Assembly (NCBI RefSeq): GCF_000003855.2
Contig: NW_003101677.1
Coordinates: forward strand, 2,032,939 to 2,096,938
DNA length: 64,000 nt
From: Blastomyces gilchristii SLH14081
Taxonomy: Eukaryota; Ascomycota; Eurotiomycetes; Onygenales; Ajellomycetaceae
Direction: 5' to 3'
The first letter of the stretch is position 1. Each line of letters starts with the position of its first letter. The notes under the pieces are model-generated. The model saw only the letters and a program-made list of their open reading frames with translations, searched no databases and was not told the DNA's origin. Positions 49,306-60,700 of this stretch are shown in pieces. Both the position numbers and the translations under genes were made by a program.

Positions 49306-49409
49306 GATTATAATTAATAATAATTATTTAAAGATGAAGAATGAAGATATTCATAATATTTTCTATATAATGTAATTTTCTATACACTGTGATGCACTTA
49401 CTAGAGAGA

Positions 49410-49788
49410 GTTATTATTATTATTATTCTTCAATTATAGATATATGCAGTCAGAGACTATGAAATCTACCTGAGAACTTTTAGTTCCCAGGGTTTTTCCT
49501 ATATCTATAAAGTTAACTATTATACATTCATGAATTTCAGATATGCAAAATCAGAAAATTCCAGCTCAGAATACAAAAACTGTTTACAAATTGCAGTGTT
49601 TTAACATCTTCTGATACTTTGAAATCATTTGACAATATCATGACAAAGGAAAAGAGAACACAGTCTTAAAGATAGACACATTAAATAGATAGATAGAAAG
49701 AAATTGAAAGGAAAAGATAAAGTAAAGAGAGACTAACAAAACAAATTATTAAAAGATAGTATATAACTGTTTTAACAGACTATATCTG
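49410..49788 (-). mobile_element. LINE 3' end only (5'-truncated copy)
   Basis: The (ATT)n tail at about 49413-49430 is followed on the minus strand by the LINE 3' UTR, with the stem-loop at 49469-49491 (one mismatch). Similarity ends at 49788 exactly where the gypsy C LTR begins. It is either a severely 5'-truncated insertion or a LINE cut by gypsy C. Confidence 0.9.
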
Positions 49789-49955
49789 TGTGATTCGGAA
49801 GAATGTACGACCGCCGGATAATAACGCGGCCGCTTCCGAACTTGCTTACGAATGTAAAGAGGCCATAGCAGCCACCAATTAATTTAGTGTACAGTATATA
49901 AGAAGCCGGCGTACGCCTGTAATTGTACACTGGCTCAAGCAACCTTTGAATCACA
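49789..49955 (+). repeat. Gypsy C 5' LTR (167 bp)
   Basis: It runs from TGTGATTCGG to TTTGAATCACA with an 8-base terminal inverted match (TGTGATTC/GAATCACA). TATATAAG at 49895-49902 is a likely TATA box. It keeps many CG pairs, unlike the internal region. It has no second copy in the window. Confidence 0.8.
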
Positions 49956-49963
49956 TCTGATAG

Positions 49964-51780
49964 CATGTCTAAAAATCAGTGAGAAGCACAGGCTTCTCCA
50001 GAGCATGATAATTTCATCTACAAAGTGATTCATAGTTATCATGCCAGTGTGGTCCTAGAATGTCTTAAAAGATAGTGTATAAAGAGCAGTGAGTGAAAGA
50101 GCATTTGATTGATACTGCTTCACTTGTTGAGGAAAAACTTCACACTCAGGTGAATGCCACATATGCGAACAGATGAGATGTGAGAAAGGAGATGAGAGCA
50201 GTGAACAGATTCAAAGAAGTTCACTCCCTACTCAAAAGAAGAATAAAAAGAAGGAAATGACCATTATCAGAGTCATGTAATGATAACAGAAATCATATAA
50301 TAATATAACAATAGACATTGTATAATCAATGAGAAATTACTGAAATAAATACCTTCTCTAGTCAATATAAATAACACTCTTCTCTGCTATCTGAACTGAA
50401 AGATATGCAGAATCTCTTAGAGAGTTTACTTAAAGCAGTAAGAAAAGCAGCTGAGATCACTGAATCAGAATCAAAGCTCTGTACATATACAAGAATTCTA
50501 AACAAAATTGAGATCTTGTATACACAGTGACAGGCTGAGACAGAAGTCAAATAACAATTGATATTCACTGTGAATTAAGCATTCACTATGAAGAGCTTCA
50601 CTGACACAATTATCATCATCAATAAGAATAGAGAAAACCAGGTCTTAGATCTGCAGTGAGAGATTGAATGTTTATATAGATAGATAACTATACTGAATCT
50701 GAAGATCTCATTATAATTGTTTATAATCTCTTCAGAAGTGTACATATTATCAGAGACTGCTGCACAGAATGAGAATCTAAGCATGAGATATATCAAGTCA
50801 GAAGATCTGTCAGAGTTATTAAGCTTTAATAACAACTGAAAAAATGATGCTATAATCAGCTGACTAAGTCAGATGTGATTATATTATCAGATTAAATACA
50901 AACTTACAGATAGACAGTTAATGAAATTTTAACAAGTCTTAAGATCTGCTGTGTTTCTACACAGAAAAGTAAAGTCATTATAAATAACTAATGAAAAGAT
51001 AAATCTCACAGACTCAGAGTAATATTCATTCTCATAAACATGAAATGAGTTTTTCAAATGAATCTTACACAACTTTGAGAAAGTGAATGTATGAGATAAG
51101 TATTATAAACACTTCACTGAGTGTAGATAAGTGAGTAATCTTATATTATACTTCACACACTTTAGTTTACACTATCTTATATTGAATGAAGAGCTTTTAA
51201 CATCTTTCTATTTACAGATCTTCATTCATGATCTTACATCTGAGTTGAGAGTAGAATGAAAATGCTTAATCTCACAGTCAGATATAGTGAAGAAAGTATA
51301 TAATATTCTCATTGTACAGAAATAAACAAGTTAACTGTAATAGAAAATACTATAATCAAGTATATCTTAACAGAGAACAGATAATCAGACTTCTATAGCA
51401 CAAGTCACACACTCAGACACAATGAATCTAGATTTGAATACTATTATTAAAGCACTGAATTTCTTAAAAAAGAAATTCTCTGAATGAAAATCTTGATATT
51501 ATAAGTATTAAGCTTGCTTCAACTGTAGATATTAAAATCATGATATAAAAGATTACACACAGTATACACAGTTAAGAGAAGCAAGAGAGTTAAAAAACTA
51601 GCAGAATCAGTGAGCTCAGAGATACTCACTGATATTCTATAAAAAGTCTTTAAAGTAAAAGAGATGTTTATATTAGAAGACTCTCTGACTTCTGTGAATA
51701 TCAAGAGAAAGCAGACTTCTGACTGAGATGTGAGTAAGAATGAAGCAGACACTCATCTCAATGCCTTGAGACCTGAAATG
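49964..51780 (+). pseudogene. Gypsy C gag, decayed
   Basis: ATG at 49964 opens MSKNQ in the frame after the LTR. Stops appear from the seventh codon (TGA, probably Trp). The segment near 51190-51310 (LTSELRVEW-like) resembles the late capsid region of fungal gypsy gags. A degenerate Cys/His knuckle may lie near 51510-51550. Frame shifts or stops prevent a continuous reading. Confidence 0.6.
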
Positions 51781-51799
51781 TTAATATATAAGAGACACT

Positions 51800-54700
51800 T
51801 GAATAAGAATCAAGAGATAGCTGCAAAAGTGTTAATAGATACAGAAGCTTCTATATAATATATTGACAATTATATAATCTGAAGACTGAAAGAGATTCAC
51901 TAAGTGAAGAATCTCTGATATATAAGATTATCTGATAATTAATATTTGATATCATCTGTAAGAGTAAGAGTTCTCTTGCTCTTTAAAGAATGATCTTGTC
52001 ATTTTTGAGTATGAGAGCTGCAGAACATGAAATACAATCTTATTCTCAGACTTGATTAATTTCAAAGATTCAATTCACAGATTCAATGATGTACATGTTA
52101 TATACAGTTAACTGATAGAAAGAAAACAGTTCATACAATTCTATCAACTGATATAAGAAGAACATTTCATATCTCTGATATAGAAGAGTTAAATCTGCTT
52201 ACACATTAATAAGCAAAGAGAATAATTTATAAGATCTCATCTGAAAGCATTCTGTATGTTATACAGGACTCAGAAGCAGAGAAAATCAAGATAAAGAATA
52301 TACAGAAGAACAAGTGTATGAAGAAGCTTCTGAAGAAGCATGAGAAGATCTTCTGAATAGATCTTGCACTGAAATTGTCACTGAAACAAGAATTTGTACA
52401 TGAGATTGACATAAGAGACATGAAACCAGTCAATCAGAATGCATATTCTCTGTCACAAACATATCTTGAAGAATAGAAGTGTCAGATCACAGATCTTCTA
52501 GAACATAATCTCATACAATTCTTATTAAGCATATGAGACTTTTCAGTTCTATTCATGAAAAAGGCAGGTGAGAAGTGACAGATATGTATTAATTATCAAG
52601 CACTTAATAAGCTTATAATCAAGAATGAATATTCACTATCACAGATTCAATAACAGTTAAATATAGTTGAAAATATCTGATATCTATCAAAGATCAATCT
52701 TCTCTCAGAATACTGACAGATCTGTGTAGATGAACTATCAGTATTATGAACTATGTTTAATATATAATAAGAGAAGTTCAAATTCCTGATATTACTATTT
52801 AATCTGATAAATGCATCTGTCATCTTTTAAACAATGATGAATACAATTCTTTATAAACAGAATGAAATCTCATATCTTATATATTTTGATAACATTCTAG
52901 TCTTCTCAAACTCATACAATGAATATCTGAAGTATCTCAATGAAGTGTTTATAACTCTGACAGAGTATAAGCTCTACATTAGATTAACAAAGTGTGTGTT
53001 TGAAATAGAAGAGTTACAGTTTATAGAATATGTAGTGAGTGATGACTATATACATCTTATTCTGAAGAAATTGAATGTTATAGCAAATTGACTGCAGCTA
53101 AAAAATGTATACTATATATAACAGTTTCTTGAATTGATCTTATATTACTGCAGATTTATCAAGAATTTCACATAAATATCTACATCACTCTCAGATCTTT
53201 TAAGAGAAACAGATATAAATCTGCAAAAGAAGAAGTTTCATTCAATCATCTGAAATACTATGTGTGAAGAGACTTTTCTCACACTGAGACAATGTGTAAT
53301 AATATTCTCAGTGCTTATTTAATCAGATCATGATAAATCTTTCTACATTGAGATGAATATATCTGAATGAGCTATCAAAGACACTCTTTTACAGATGAGT
53401 AAGAACAGCAAGCTGCACTCAGTGATGTATAATCATAGAAAACTATCAGATGCTGAGCTCAATTATTCAGTGTATGAAAAGAAATTGCTAGCAATTTAGC
53501 ATACACTGATGTTATGAGATAGATATATTAACAATGAGTATATAATAATAGTGATTATGAATCATGAAAGCCTTATCTATCTACAATCAATGATAAAATC
53601 TTTCAAACACTTAGTACATTGAATCTCAGAGTTTCAAGTGTACAATCTTCATATCAAATACTGAAAGGAATTGAATACTGTGATATTTAATGCAATCAGT
53701 CACAGATCTGATTTCATAAGTAAGAGTTCTATGAACTAGATATAAGAAAAGTTTGTATTAAATACACTGAGAAGATGCAAGAAATGAGAATAAGTGAACA
53801 CAATGATCTCTCACTTAAAGAATGATAAGATGTCAGATAATAAGCATCTTATGAAAGTAGTAGAAGAGATACTTCTGAACTTCAAGCTGAGAAAATTAAA
53901 AAATGATGTTATACTTTATCATAATCTAGAATATATAGAAGCTCTCTATCTAGAATATTTATTTAGACATAACTTGATAACTCACATGCACAAGGAATTC
54001 AGTCACTTAGAAAGCCCTGAACTCATGAGCATACTCAAATCAAGAGTGTACTGATCAAGCATGACTGAGAATATTCAGATATACACTTATAAGTGCCTGA
54101 ATTGTCAGATCATGAAAGAATCTCAGAAAGAGTTAGAATGTGAGAAAGTATAATATCAGATGAAGTGTATAATACAACTATTCAAACAATGAGAGATGAA
54201 TCTCATAGACATATTACTATGAATATCAAATGAAAATCAATGAATAATCACTGTTATTGATTACACTACTGACTGATCAGTTATCAAAGCAGTTTCAGAG
54301 ATAATAGAGAAGATAATGATAAAGTTTCTACATGATAAGATCTATGTTAACTATGAAATGTCACATGAGATTCTAACTGATAACAGTGTGAATCTTGTAG
54401 AAAGAGCAGTGAGGCATTTTATAGATCAGTTATAGACAAGATATTGTAGAATAATATCATATCATCTGCAGACAAACAGAAAAGTGAAACACTTGAATGA
54501 AATCTTAGACAACATGCTGATGAAATATCTAGTGAGCAAGCCTATGAGATTATGAGATGAATATCTCAGTCAGATGCTATTAGTCATGCAAATTCAGCAG
54601 CATGCAGTCTTCAAGCATTCATCATTCTATCTGTTGTATGGATTGCATCCGTGCATCTCAGAGAATGCTTTGGAAAAAGTGAGGAAGGAAACAGTGATTG

Positions 54701-55345
54701 CAGATGCAGCAGGAACAATAGTTGCAGATGCAACAGTCACAGATGCAGCAGTTGTGAAGACAGAATCAAGATTGAAAGAGATCAGCCACACACACACAAA
54801 AGCTAATAAGTTACTCCTGAACTGAGCAATTCAATTGAAAAGAATACAAGACTCACTAGTTAAGAAATTGAGTCTCAAGATAAGAATATAAGTTCTCATA
54901 TATAATAAGAGTTCTGAGAAGTTCTAATCTAGATGATTTGAGTTATATAAAATACTCAAATCACATTCTCTGAGAACATACACATTGAAAGAATCAGAGA
55001 GATGAGTCTTATACAACTTAATAAATGATTCATATCTTATGAAAGCAAAGATATAAGATCTGAATGAATTATAGTCATCTACAGCACTATCATCAGTGTT
55101 GAAAAAGAAGAGACTTATAATTAAAAAGCCTCATGAAGTAAGAGAAATCATAGATGCTTACAAATCAGATGATCTCACTTATTCTGATCTTCTCATAATT
55201 ATAAGAAAAGAATGAAAAGTAATGAAGAAATCAGACAAATATCACACTTCAATAAGTGATAAGACTGTAGCTAATTGTATGATAACACACTGCAGACAGT
55301 GAACACAATGTGATAAAGAGCAGTCTCAAAGCAGCAGACTTGCAT
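51800..55345 (+). pseudogene. Gypsy C protease-RT-RNase H-integrase, decayed
   Basis: The protease has VLIDTEAS near 51826-51850, where D-T-G-A-S is expected. RT spans about 52400-53100: WQICINYQALN near 52575 with TGA for Trp, and YFDNILVFS near 52878, where one catalytic Asp is Asn. RNase H follows to about 53700. Integrase begins near 53794 with an H-H-C-C zinc region (HLESPEL near 54003, CLNCQIMK near 54098), then the first Asp in MNLIDILL near 54200 and the second in ILTDNS near 54370. A GPY/F-like module (WFELYKIL with TGA for W) lies near 54930-54960. No chromodomain is seen. Confidence 0.85.
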
Positions 55346-55355
55346 GTGAGTCAGA

Positions 55356-55861
55356 TAGACTGACCGTGTGACCGTGTCTGAGACCAGGACCAGATTTTTT
55401 GATAGTCCCATTACCAATTCGACTGATCCCATTACACGGTTTTAACATTAGATAGTAGTTTCATACTGTCCCAGTGGGACTTACTGTCTACTCTTGTCAC
55501 ATTTTCCAAATGAGACCATGATTTTCACTTCTCAATTTAAATTATTTTTATTGCTTTAAATGACTTTAAATCTCATTTGAGCATTACCAAAAAGCATTAC
55601 TTTTTAAAAAATTAAAAATAGTCTAAAAAAAACCTTAAAATGTCTAAAAATAGTCACTTTATGTCAAGAATGAGACTAAATGGGACCAAATGAGACCACT
55701 TTCTCATTTTTTTCAAGTCATGGTTTCATTTTAAGATCTGATATATAGTCACTTTACATGTTTTTTTGATAGCCAGTCCCAGCGGGATTCACGCCAAGAA
55801 ATGTATGGGACCAGATCAAATGAGATCAAACATGAAATTCATGATCTCAGCGGCCAGTCTA
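55356..55861 (-). mobile_element. 506-bp MITE, copy 3, TSD GAGTCAGA
   Basis: It has the same length as copies 1 and 2 but the opposite orientation. The ends are TAGACTGACCG and, inverted, TAGACTGGCCG. Perfect duplications GAGTCAGA lie at 55348-55355 and 55862-55869. CG and GG pairs are well kept, suggesting a young insertion into already decayed gypsy C. Confidence 0.93.
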
Positions 55862-56340
55862 GAGTCAGATCACAGAAGAAAAAGAAATTCAGAGTTGAAT
55901 TTAACTGTTTATATCAGTTTAATTATGAAGATAACAGAGAATGAATCATCTGAAACATCTGTAAATGTGTGAGATCAAGTCATCTCAATCCCTGAGAATA
56001 CTCAGAGATCAGATGAGATTAGTTTTGATGAGTCATTTACTGTAGTAATCTGAGTGAGTGAAGAGAGACAGTATAATGCACAAGACAGAATCACAAAAGA
56101 TGAAAGCTGTCAAACCTAGTCACTGAACACTGTATTATATAGAGATCATGTAAGAGTAGTGACTAGCAGACAAAGAAAAAGTATAAGAAAAGAGAAATGA
56201 ATTAATCATCAACTGTAAGAGTCAGCTGCAAAAGACAAATGTTATCATACACATCTCATTCATTTTCATATACTACATATTTAATCTATTTCCAACACCA
56301 TATCACCTGAAAAACATCAAAAATAAAGAAAATCTCAAAG
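55862..56340 (+). other. Probable continuation of gypsy C after the MITE
   Basis: Reading across the MITE duplication the frame continues (55862-56030 is mostly open and rich in Glu and Ser), then decays. No domain or LTR is recognised. Confidence 0.4.
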
Positions 56341-57364
56341 CTTAAGGTTTACAAGGAATTCAAGAGCTGTAAGCTACTCTTATAATAATACTGTGTATAT
56401 CTCTGATTTCTCTACTGCTCTGTGTACAACATTAATGTCATTTATCACAAGATTGGCTGGAATGTCAATATAGAAATGCATATATGTATACATAGAAAAA
56501 TTGAAGAAGAGCATGAGATCTGCAGGACCAGAAGTCAGGGCAGAGAGAATAAAGATGAAAGAAATGAAAGAAGGAGAAGACACAGGACTGAATGAATAAC
56601 AGTAAGAGTTACTCAGAGTCAAATACTAATAATTCAGTGTGTGCACAACCTTCCCTGCAGAGAAGGAAGAGAAAGTGATAGAAGAAGCTTGAGAGCAGAA
56701 GAAGATAGTCTCAGTGACATTATCATCTTCAATTAAAATGATCTCTGACACTGAAGCAACTAAGAACTATTGTTAGTATATAAAAATCATAAAAGCAGGA
56801 ATAATAATTACTGAATGAATACTCACTGGCCTTAGAATTGTACACATAATTACAACATACATGAGGCTTCTCAGAAAGAGAGAGAGACACAGAAGAATGC
56901 AGAAAGCAGAACACAGTGTATGAACAGCTCATTTTCATAATAACATCTCAGATAAGACATACAAGCCTCACACTCACAGGTGTAAAAGAGTACAATATTC
57001 ACATTTCTGTTCTCAAAAACATGGATATTCTTCACCTGCATCATGAAGTCAGATAACAAACATCAGAGAATAGACTGATACAGGTCAATCATTTCAAAGA
57101 TATTCATCAGAGCAGATGTATTTGTAATATTAAATTTAACAGTTATAAAAAGTTTCTTGATATCTGTGAATATCACAACTTTATGCACAACAAAACTTAT
57201 AACAATTTTCTCTAGAAAAATCAGTGTTAGAAGAGAAGAGGAAAAAGAAAAGACTTATAATCTTAACACTGTTGAGAAGAGAGATGATTTTCTCATATAA
57301 ATGAATAATTATCTTATTATGAATATTTGAAATGAATGTAATAATCAGTGTTCACAACTGAGCT
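56341..57364. other. Unrecognised AT-rich stretch
   Basis: Short minus-strand frames occur (for example 56871-57059 with CECEACMSYLRC, a Cys-rich pattern) but none continues or matches a family I know. CC and GG are less depleted than in the LINEs. Confidence 0.35.
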
Positions 57365-57829
57365 TCAAATAGTTGTGTTATATACAGTCTTCATATAATA
57401 GATCATTCTAGAGATCAGTAAGAAGAACAGAAGTGTACATACTGAGAAATATAGTTCATTAAGTCTACACAACATCTTCTTGAAATGAAGAGAGTTGATA
57501 ACAAAAGCAGAGACAGCAGAAGCAGAAGAAGCAGAAGTAGCAGAAGTGAGAGTCACAGAAACAGAGATAGCAGAAGCAGGAGAACTGGAAACAGAGATAA
57601 GAATAGAAGATTGAGAGAGAGTAGCAGAGGGAGAAACAGTGGCAGAAGAAGCAGAGAGAGATGTACAAGACTCAGCCACACATAATATGAGTAATTTCTT
57701 CATTATCACATTCTTCAAGTTCTCAATCAATGATTCAACATTGAGTTTACTATTATCAGTGAACACAGATCTGTCAACATATGAAGATTCTACATAAATA
57801 AAAACAAATATATCAGCATCTGCATTCAT
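57365..57829 (-). CDS. Unrecognised 154-codon Ser/Ala-rich frame
   Basis: This is the longest uninterrupted frame in the window. The start (57827-57829) is ordinary sequence with DNSKLNVESLIENLKNVI. The middle is a Ser/Ala/Thr/Val-rich repeat coded by imperfect six-base units (57500-57670 on the plus strand reads as GCAGAA and relatives). The end has a hydrophobic stretch (CTLLFFLL) that could be a membrane segment. I recognise no family. The openness may owe much to the repeat. It could be part of a decayed gene whose other parts lie in other frames. Confidence 0.3.
   Translation of the reverse strand: MNADADIFVFIYVESSYVDRSVFTDNSKLNVESLIENLKNVIMKKLLILCVAESCTSLSASSATVSPSATLSQSSILISVSSSPASAISVSVTLTSATSASSASAVSAFVINSLHFKKMLCRLNELYFSVCTLLFFLLISRMIYYMKTVYNTTI
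57485..57680 (+). repeat. Purine-rich hexanucleotide-like minisatellite
   Basis: Imperfect tandem AGCAGAAGC and AGAAACAGAGAT units run for about 190 bases. It encodes Ser/Ala repeats on the minus strand and an Arg/Ser pattern on the plus strand. Confidence 0.7.
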
Positions 57830-58060
57830 GCAAAATCATGTCAGAAGACACAATCAGAAGCCCGCTGAGAAGAAAAATAATTGAGAGTGTATAAGAAGAT
57901 GAAGAAGACATGTCATTCATAGTAGTACATTCTGACAACTGTTAGAAAATAAACAAGTCCTGGTCATGTAATACACTCACTAGAGAGAGTGAGTAAGCAT
58001 AGCACAGTTATTAACAAACTTCAGAAGTTGAAAGTGAGTGAAAATGTCTCACTTTCTCAG

Positions 58061-58106
58061 GTGAGATACACAGAGTTTAATTTACATATACTTACTAACA
58101 TGTCAG
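58061..58106 (+). other. Probable spliceosomal intron (46 bp)
   Basis: It starts GTGAGA, has a branch-point-like TACTAAC at 58094-58100 and ends TGTCAG. Removing it joins VSLSQ to KLVIVRD, the order expected just before the P-loop in dynamin proteins. Length and motifs fit fungal introns. Confidence 0.75.
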
Positions 58107-59782
58107 AAGCTTGTTATTGTCAGAGATTAGTTAAGTGAAAAGTTCTCACTTCTGAAAGAGCTTACAGAACTTTCATTTCTGATTACTAGCAATCTGTGTA
58201 CTAGGTTTATAATGCAGATTGTTCTTTATTAAGTCTCAGCTAAAGAGGTAATAGTCAGAGTTATAATAATCTCAGATCTGAACAGCTATAAAAACAAGCA
58301 GATGAAAGAGTATCTACTGAGCTTTGAACACACTCTTACTGCAGATAAGTTTAACACTCAGACATTCAGATCTGTCTTTGATAAGATATATTATTATCAA
58401 AGTTAGAAGATACAGATACTGATACTATAGACTGTGTAATATATAAAAGTTCTGAGTTTGAATATCAAGATACTGAATAATCTGAATAAAAGATTCTCAG
58501 ATAATATTTTAAAGATTGAACTTTTTAATTCAGAGTATCAGCATCTTAGTGTGATTAATATATCAGATCTATTTTATAGTAAGTAAATAGTAATTGAATA
58601 AAACTTTGTTCAAGCATCTGACTATCTTCTTAAATTTCATGAAGTATTAAACTGAGAAGAACTGTACTATTATATACAATCTAATTAAGAGTTATATTAC
58701 AGATAAACATACAATTATTTTATAAGAACTTGATAAACTACTGTATAACTTGAATAATAGAAACTGATTTAAAGCTCAGAGCTGTTATAAATGTGAAAAA
58801 TAATCTTATAAATTAGAAGATATATATACACTCAGTCTGTTTTATTATTACTGTTATAAATTAAGCAAATATCAGATTTTTAATAACATAGACTGTGAAT
58901 TCTGAAGATAGTTAAATAGTGAGAATTATTATAAAGTGTAATACTGTATAAGTTAGTGATGAGAAAGAGATAAGTAACAGTACTATAAAGTATAAAGTAC
59001 AGAGTTGACTGATATTATAGATACTAAGAATTGTAAAAAATAAAATAGAAAAACTTAAGCACAGCTGATTCAGTGTTAAAAACTGCTTTATAAAGAAGAT
59101 AAAGAAGAGTATTATTATTAAGAAATATTATTAATAAAAGTAGATCTTCTTCTTCTTAAAGACATTATAGACTTAACTGAGTAAAAAATATATCAGTATT
59201 GACAAGATCAAAGACTTTCTCAGACAGCTACTCTATAATTATATTTATCAGAAGTTTTCTACTATTATTAAGAAGATCAAGAGGCTCACTCTGTAGACAC
59301 AGAGTAAGCTTGAGTTACTCAGACTCTCTTATTAAATATTATCAGATCAGAGACAGTTTCTGATATAAATTATTACTAAATATCAGTAAGTGATATCTAA
59401 TATACTTAATAATAAGTATAATCTAGAGTTTAATAATAAGAGTGATCTAAAGCTCTGAATACAGATCTGTAATCTTAATAAGAAATTTACAGAGAAATTA
59501 ACTTACTGAGAGTATATAATAATCTTTTATACTATGAAGATTCGCATTGAAGAATGAAATTAATAATGAATATATCTGTAAAAGTGATAAAGAAAATATT
59601 TATAACTGAATTCATAAGCTTTATTATAAGTTGTATAAAGTCAAACTTTCAGAAACTGTAAATCTCAGTGTGCTTAAGAATATATTTTATCAATAATTCA
59701 TGAAATGAAAACATATTGTAACAGGCTATCTACACAGTATTGCAGAGATCATTAGCATGTTCAACAGAGAGATTTTTAAAAG

Positions 59783-59795
59783 AATAATCAGTGAT
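59783..59795. repeat. SINE target-site duplication, left copy
   Basis: AATAATCAGTGAT; the right copy AATGATCAGTGAT is at 60168-60180, with a single A/G difference. Confidence 0.85.
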
Positions 59796-60167
59796 TATTA
59801 TTATTATTATTATTCTTTCATTATACTCATATGCAAGCGGAGCTTATGATGAGTACTTGCGTGATGTTAAATACAGGCCAAGTGTTGATTATACAGAAGG
59901 AAATACAGGTGTTGAGATCACATCAAGATAACAAGAACATAGGAAATACAAAGAAGTGACAATTAAATACATGTGATAATAACTTCTCATTTCAGGAACA
60001 TAGAGTGATTTTGTTAGAGTGATTTGTACACCTCTGTATTTATTAGAAACCTGAGGTGCTTGAGTTCTGGATTTAATATATCCCCTGCGGGTTTCGAACC
60101 CACACGCCTTTGTTTCCCACGCCAAGGCACTACCAGGTGGCTGCATTAATCATTCGGCCACCGGGGC
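59796..60167 (-). mobile_element. tRNA-derived SINE (372 bp)
   Basis: On the minus strand it has a tRNA-like head (60167-60081) with internal Pol III promoter boxes, a roughly 240-base body and a (AAT)n tail at 59796-59813. The tail context TATAATGAAAGAATAATAAT closely resembles the LINE end TATAATTGAAGAATAATAAT, so the LINE machinery probably mobilised it (inference). A GCAAG...CTTGC inverted repeat lies near the 3' end (about 59833-59863). It is flanked by 13-base duplications and retains CG and CC pairs. It is inserted in frame-bearing dynamin-like sequence. Confidence 0.88.
60081..60167 (-). other. tRNA-like head of the SINE (A and B boxes)
   Basis: The A box TGGCCGAATGATTAATGC resembles class II (Ser/Leu-type) tRNAs and lies at about 60143-60160. 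The B box GGTTCGAAACC (60090-60100) is a perfect match, inside a 5-pair T stem (GTGGG/CCCGC). The acceptor arm does not pair well (GCCCCGG against AGGGGAT) and the anticodon arm is not convincing, so this is a promoter relic, not a working tRNA. Confidence 0.8.
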
Positions 60168-60562
60168 AATGATCAGTGATGATAAGCTGAGAGAAAAACT
60201 CAAATCACATCTTCAGTATCTTGAGAACCTGGTCATTAAGTGTGCTAATGAATAACTGAAGAAGATTCTCAGTGATAAGAGAACAGAGATTCTGCAGACT
60301 GTAAATCACTATTTCACAGATACACTGTTAATAATCTGTCAGAGAGCAGGTTCTTGCCAGAATTGAGTCAATGACAGATCATAGTCATGTGTTCAATGTA
60401 AATGACCTCATGAGCCATGTTCATCTCAGTAACAAAGACCAGACAGTTAACAATATATATAACATTCTCAAGGCTTACTACAAGGTAGCTGTGAAACAGT
60501 TTACTGACAATGTTATTCTGCAGGTAATGAAGTATCATCTTCTTAGCATCAGATCTGCCTAG

Positions 60563-60700
60563 TGCGGTATCAAGTCTAGAACTCTTTGACTTGAAAGCAT
60601 GTTTCATCAGTTCATTGAAAGATGTCTCTTCTATTGCCCTAAGTCAGTTCAGTAACATGTTAACTTCAGAATTTTTCAGTTGTGATGAGTCATCACCAGC
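60563..60700. other. Junction between dynamin-like copy and copia gag
   Basis: About 140 bases with short open frames on both strands and no recognised domain. It could hold the copia leader or the end of the dynamin-like gene. Confidence 0.35.

Larger units (their letters stand above)
49789..56340 (+). mobile_element. Ty3/gypsy family C element, 3' end unclear
   Basis: A 167-base LTR is followed by gag, protease, RT, RNase H and integrase in gypsy order on the plus strand. A MITE (55356-55861) interrupts sequence downstream of integrase. No 3' LTR copy is visible before the unrecognised region that begins near 56340, so the right boundary is uncertain. Confidence 0.8.
57940..60562 (+). pseudogene. 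Dynamin-family GTPase gene copy, decayed, SINE-interrupted
   Basis: Dynamin-type GTPases polymerise on membranes. The N-terminus INKLQKLKVSENVSLSQ is followed, after a 46-base intron, by the P-loop region (58107-58150), whose G-x-x-x-x-G-K-S residues are mutated and stop-containing. SNLCTRF is at 58190-58210. The switch region FSDNILKIEL..HLSVINISDLF (58497-58575) replaces the D-x-P-G motif. SYITDKHTIIL is near 58690-58722. The stalk is at 59198-59500 (LRQLLYNYIYQKF, SKLELL, DQRQFLI). The late stalk is at 59590-60560 (NHYFTDTL at 60309-60332, LKAYYKVAVKQFTDN at 60461-60505). Stops, frameshifts and a SINE (59796-60167) inactivate it. The match is by eye but covers most of the protein in order. 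Confidence 0.82.

Noticed and set aside
57485..57685. Plus-strand Arg/Ser-rich frame resembling an SR splicing factor
   Set aside because: It is the shadow of a purine-rich minisatellite; the pattern comes from AGCAGAAGC-type repeats and there is no RNA-binding domain.
60081..60167. A tRNA-Ser or tRNA-Leu gene
   Set aside because: Pol III boxes are good but the acceptor arm does not pair and no anticodon arm is convincing; the duplications and (AAT)n tail show it is a SINE head.
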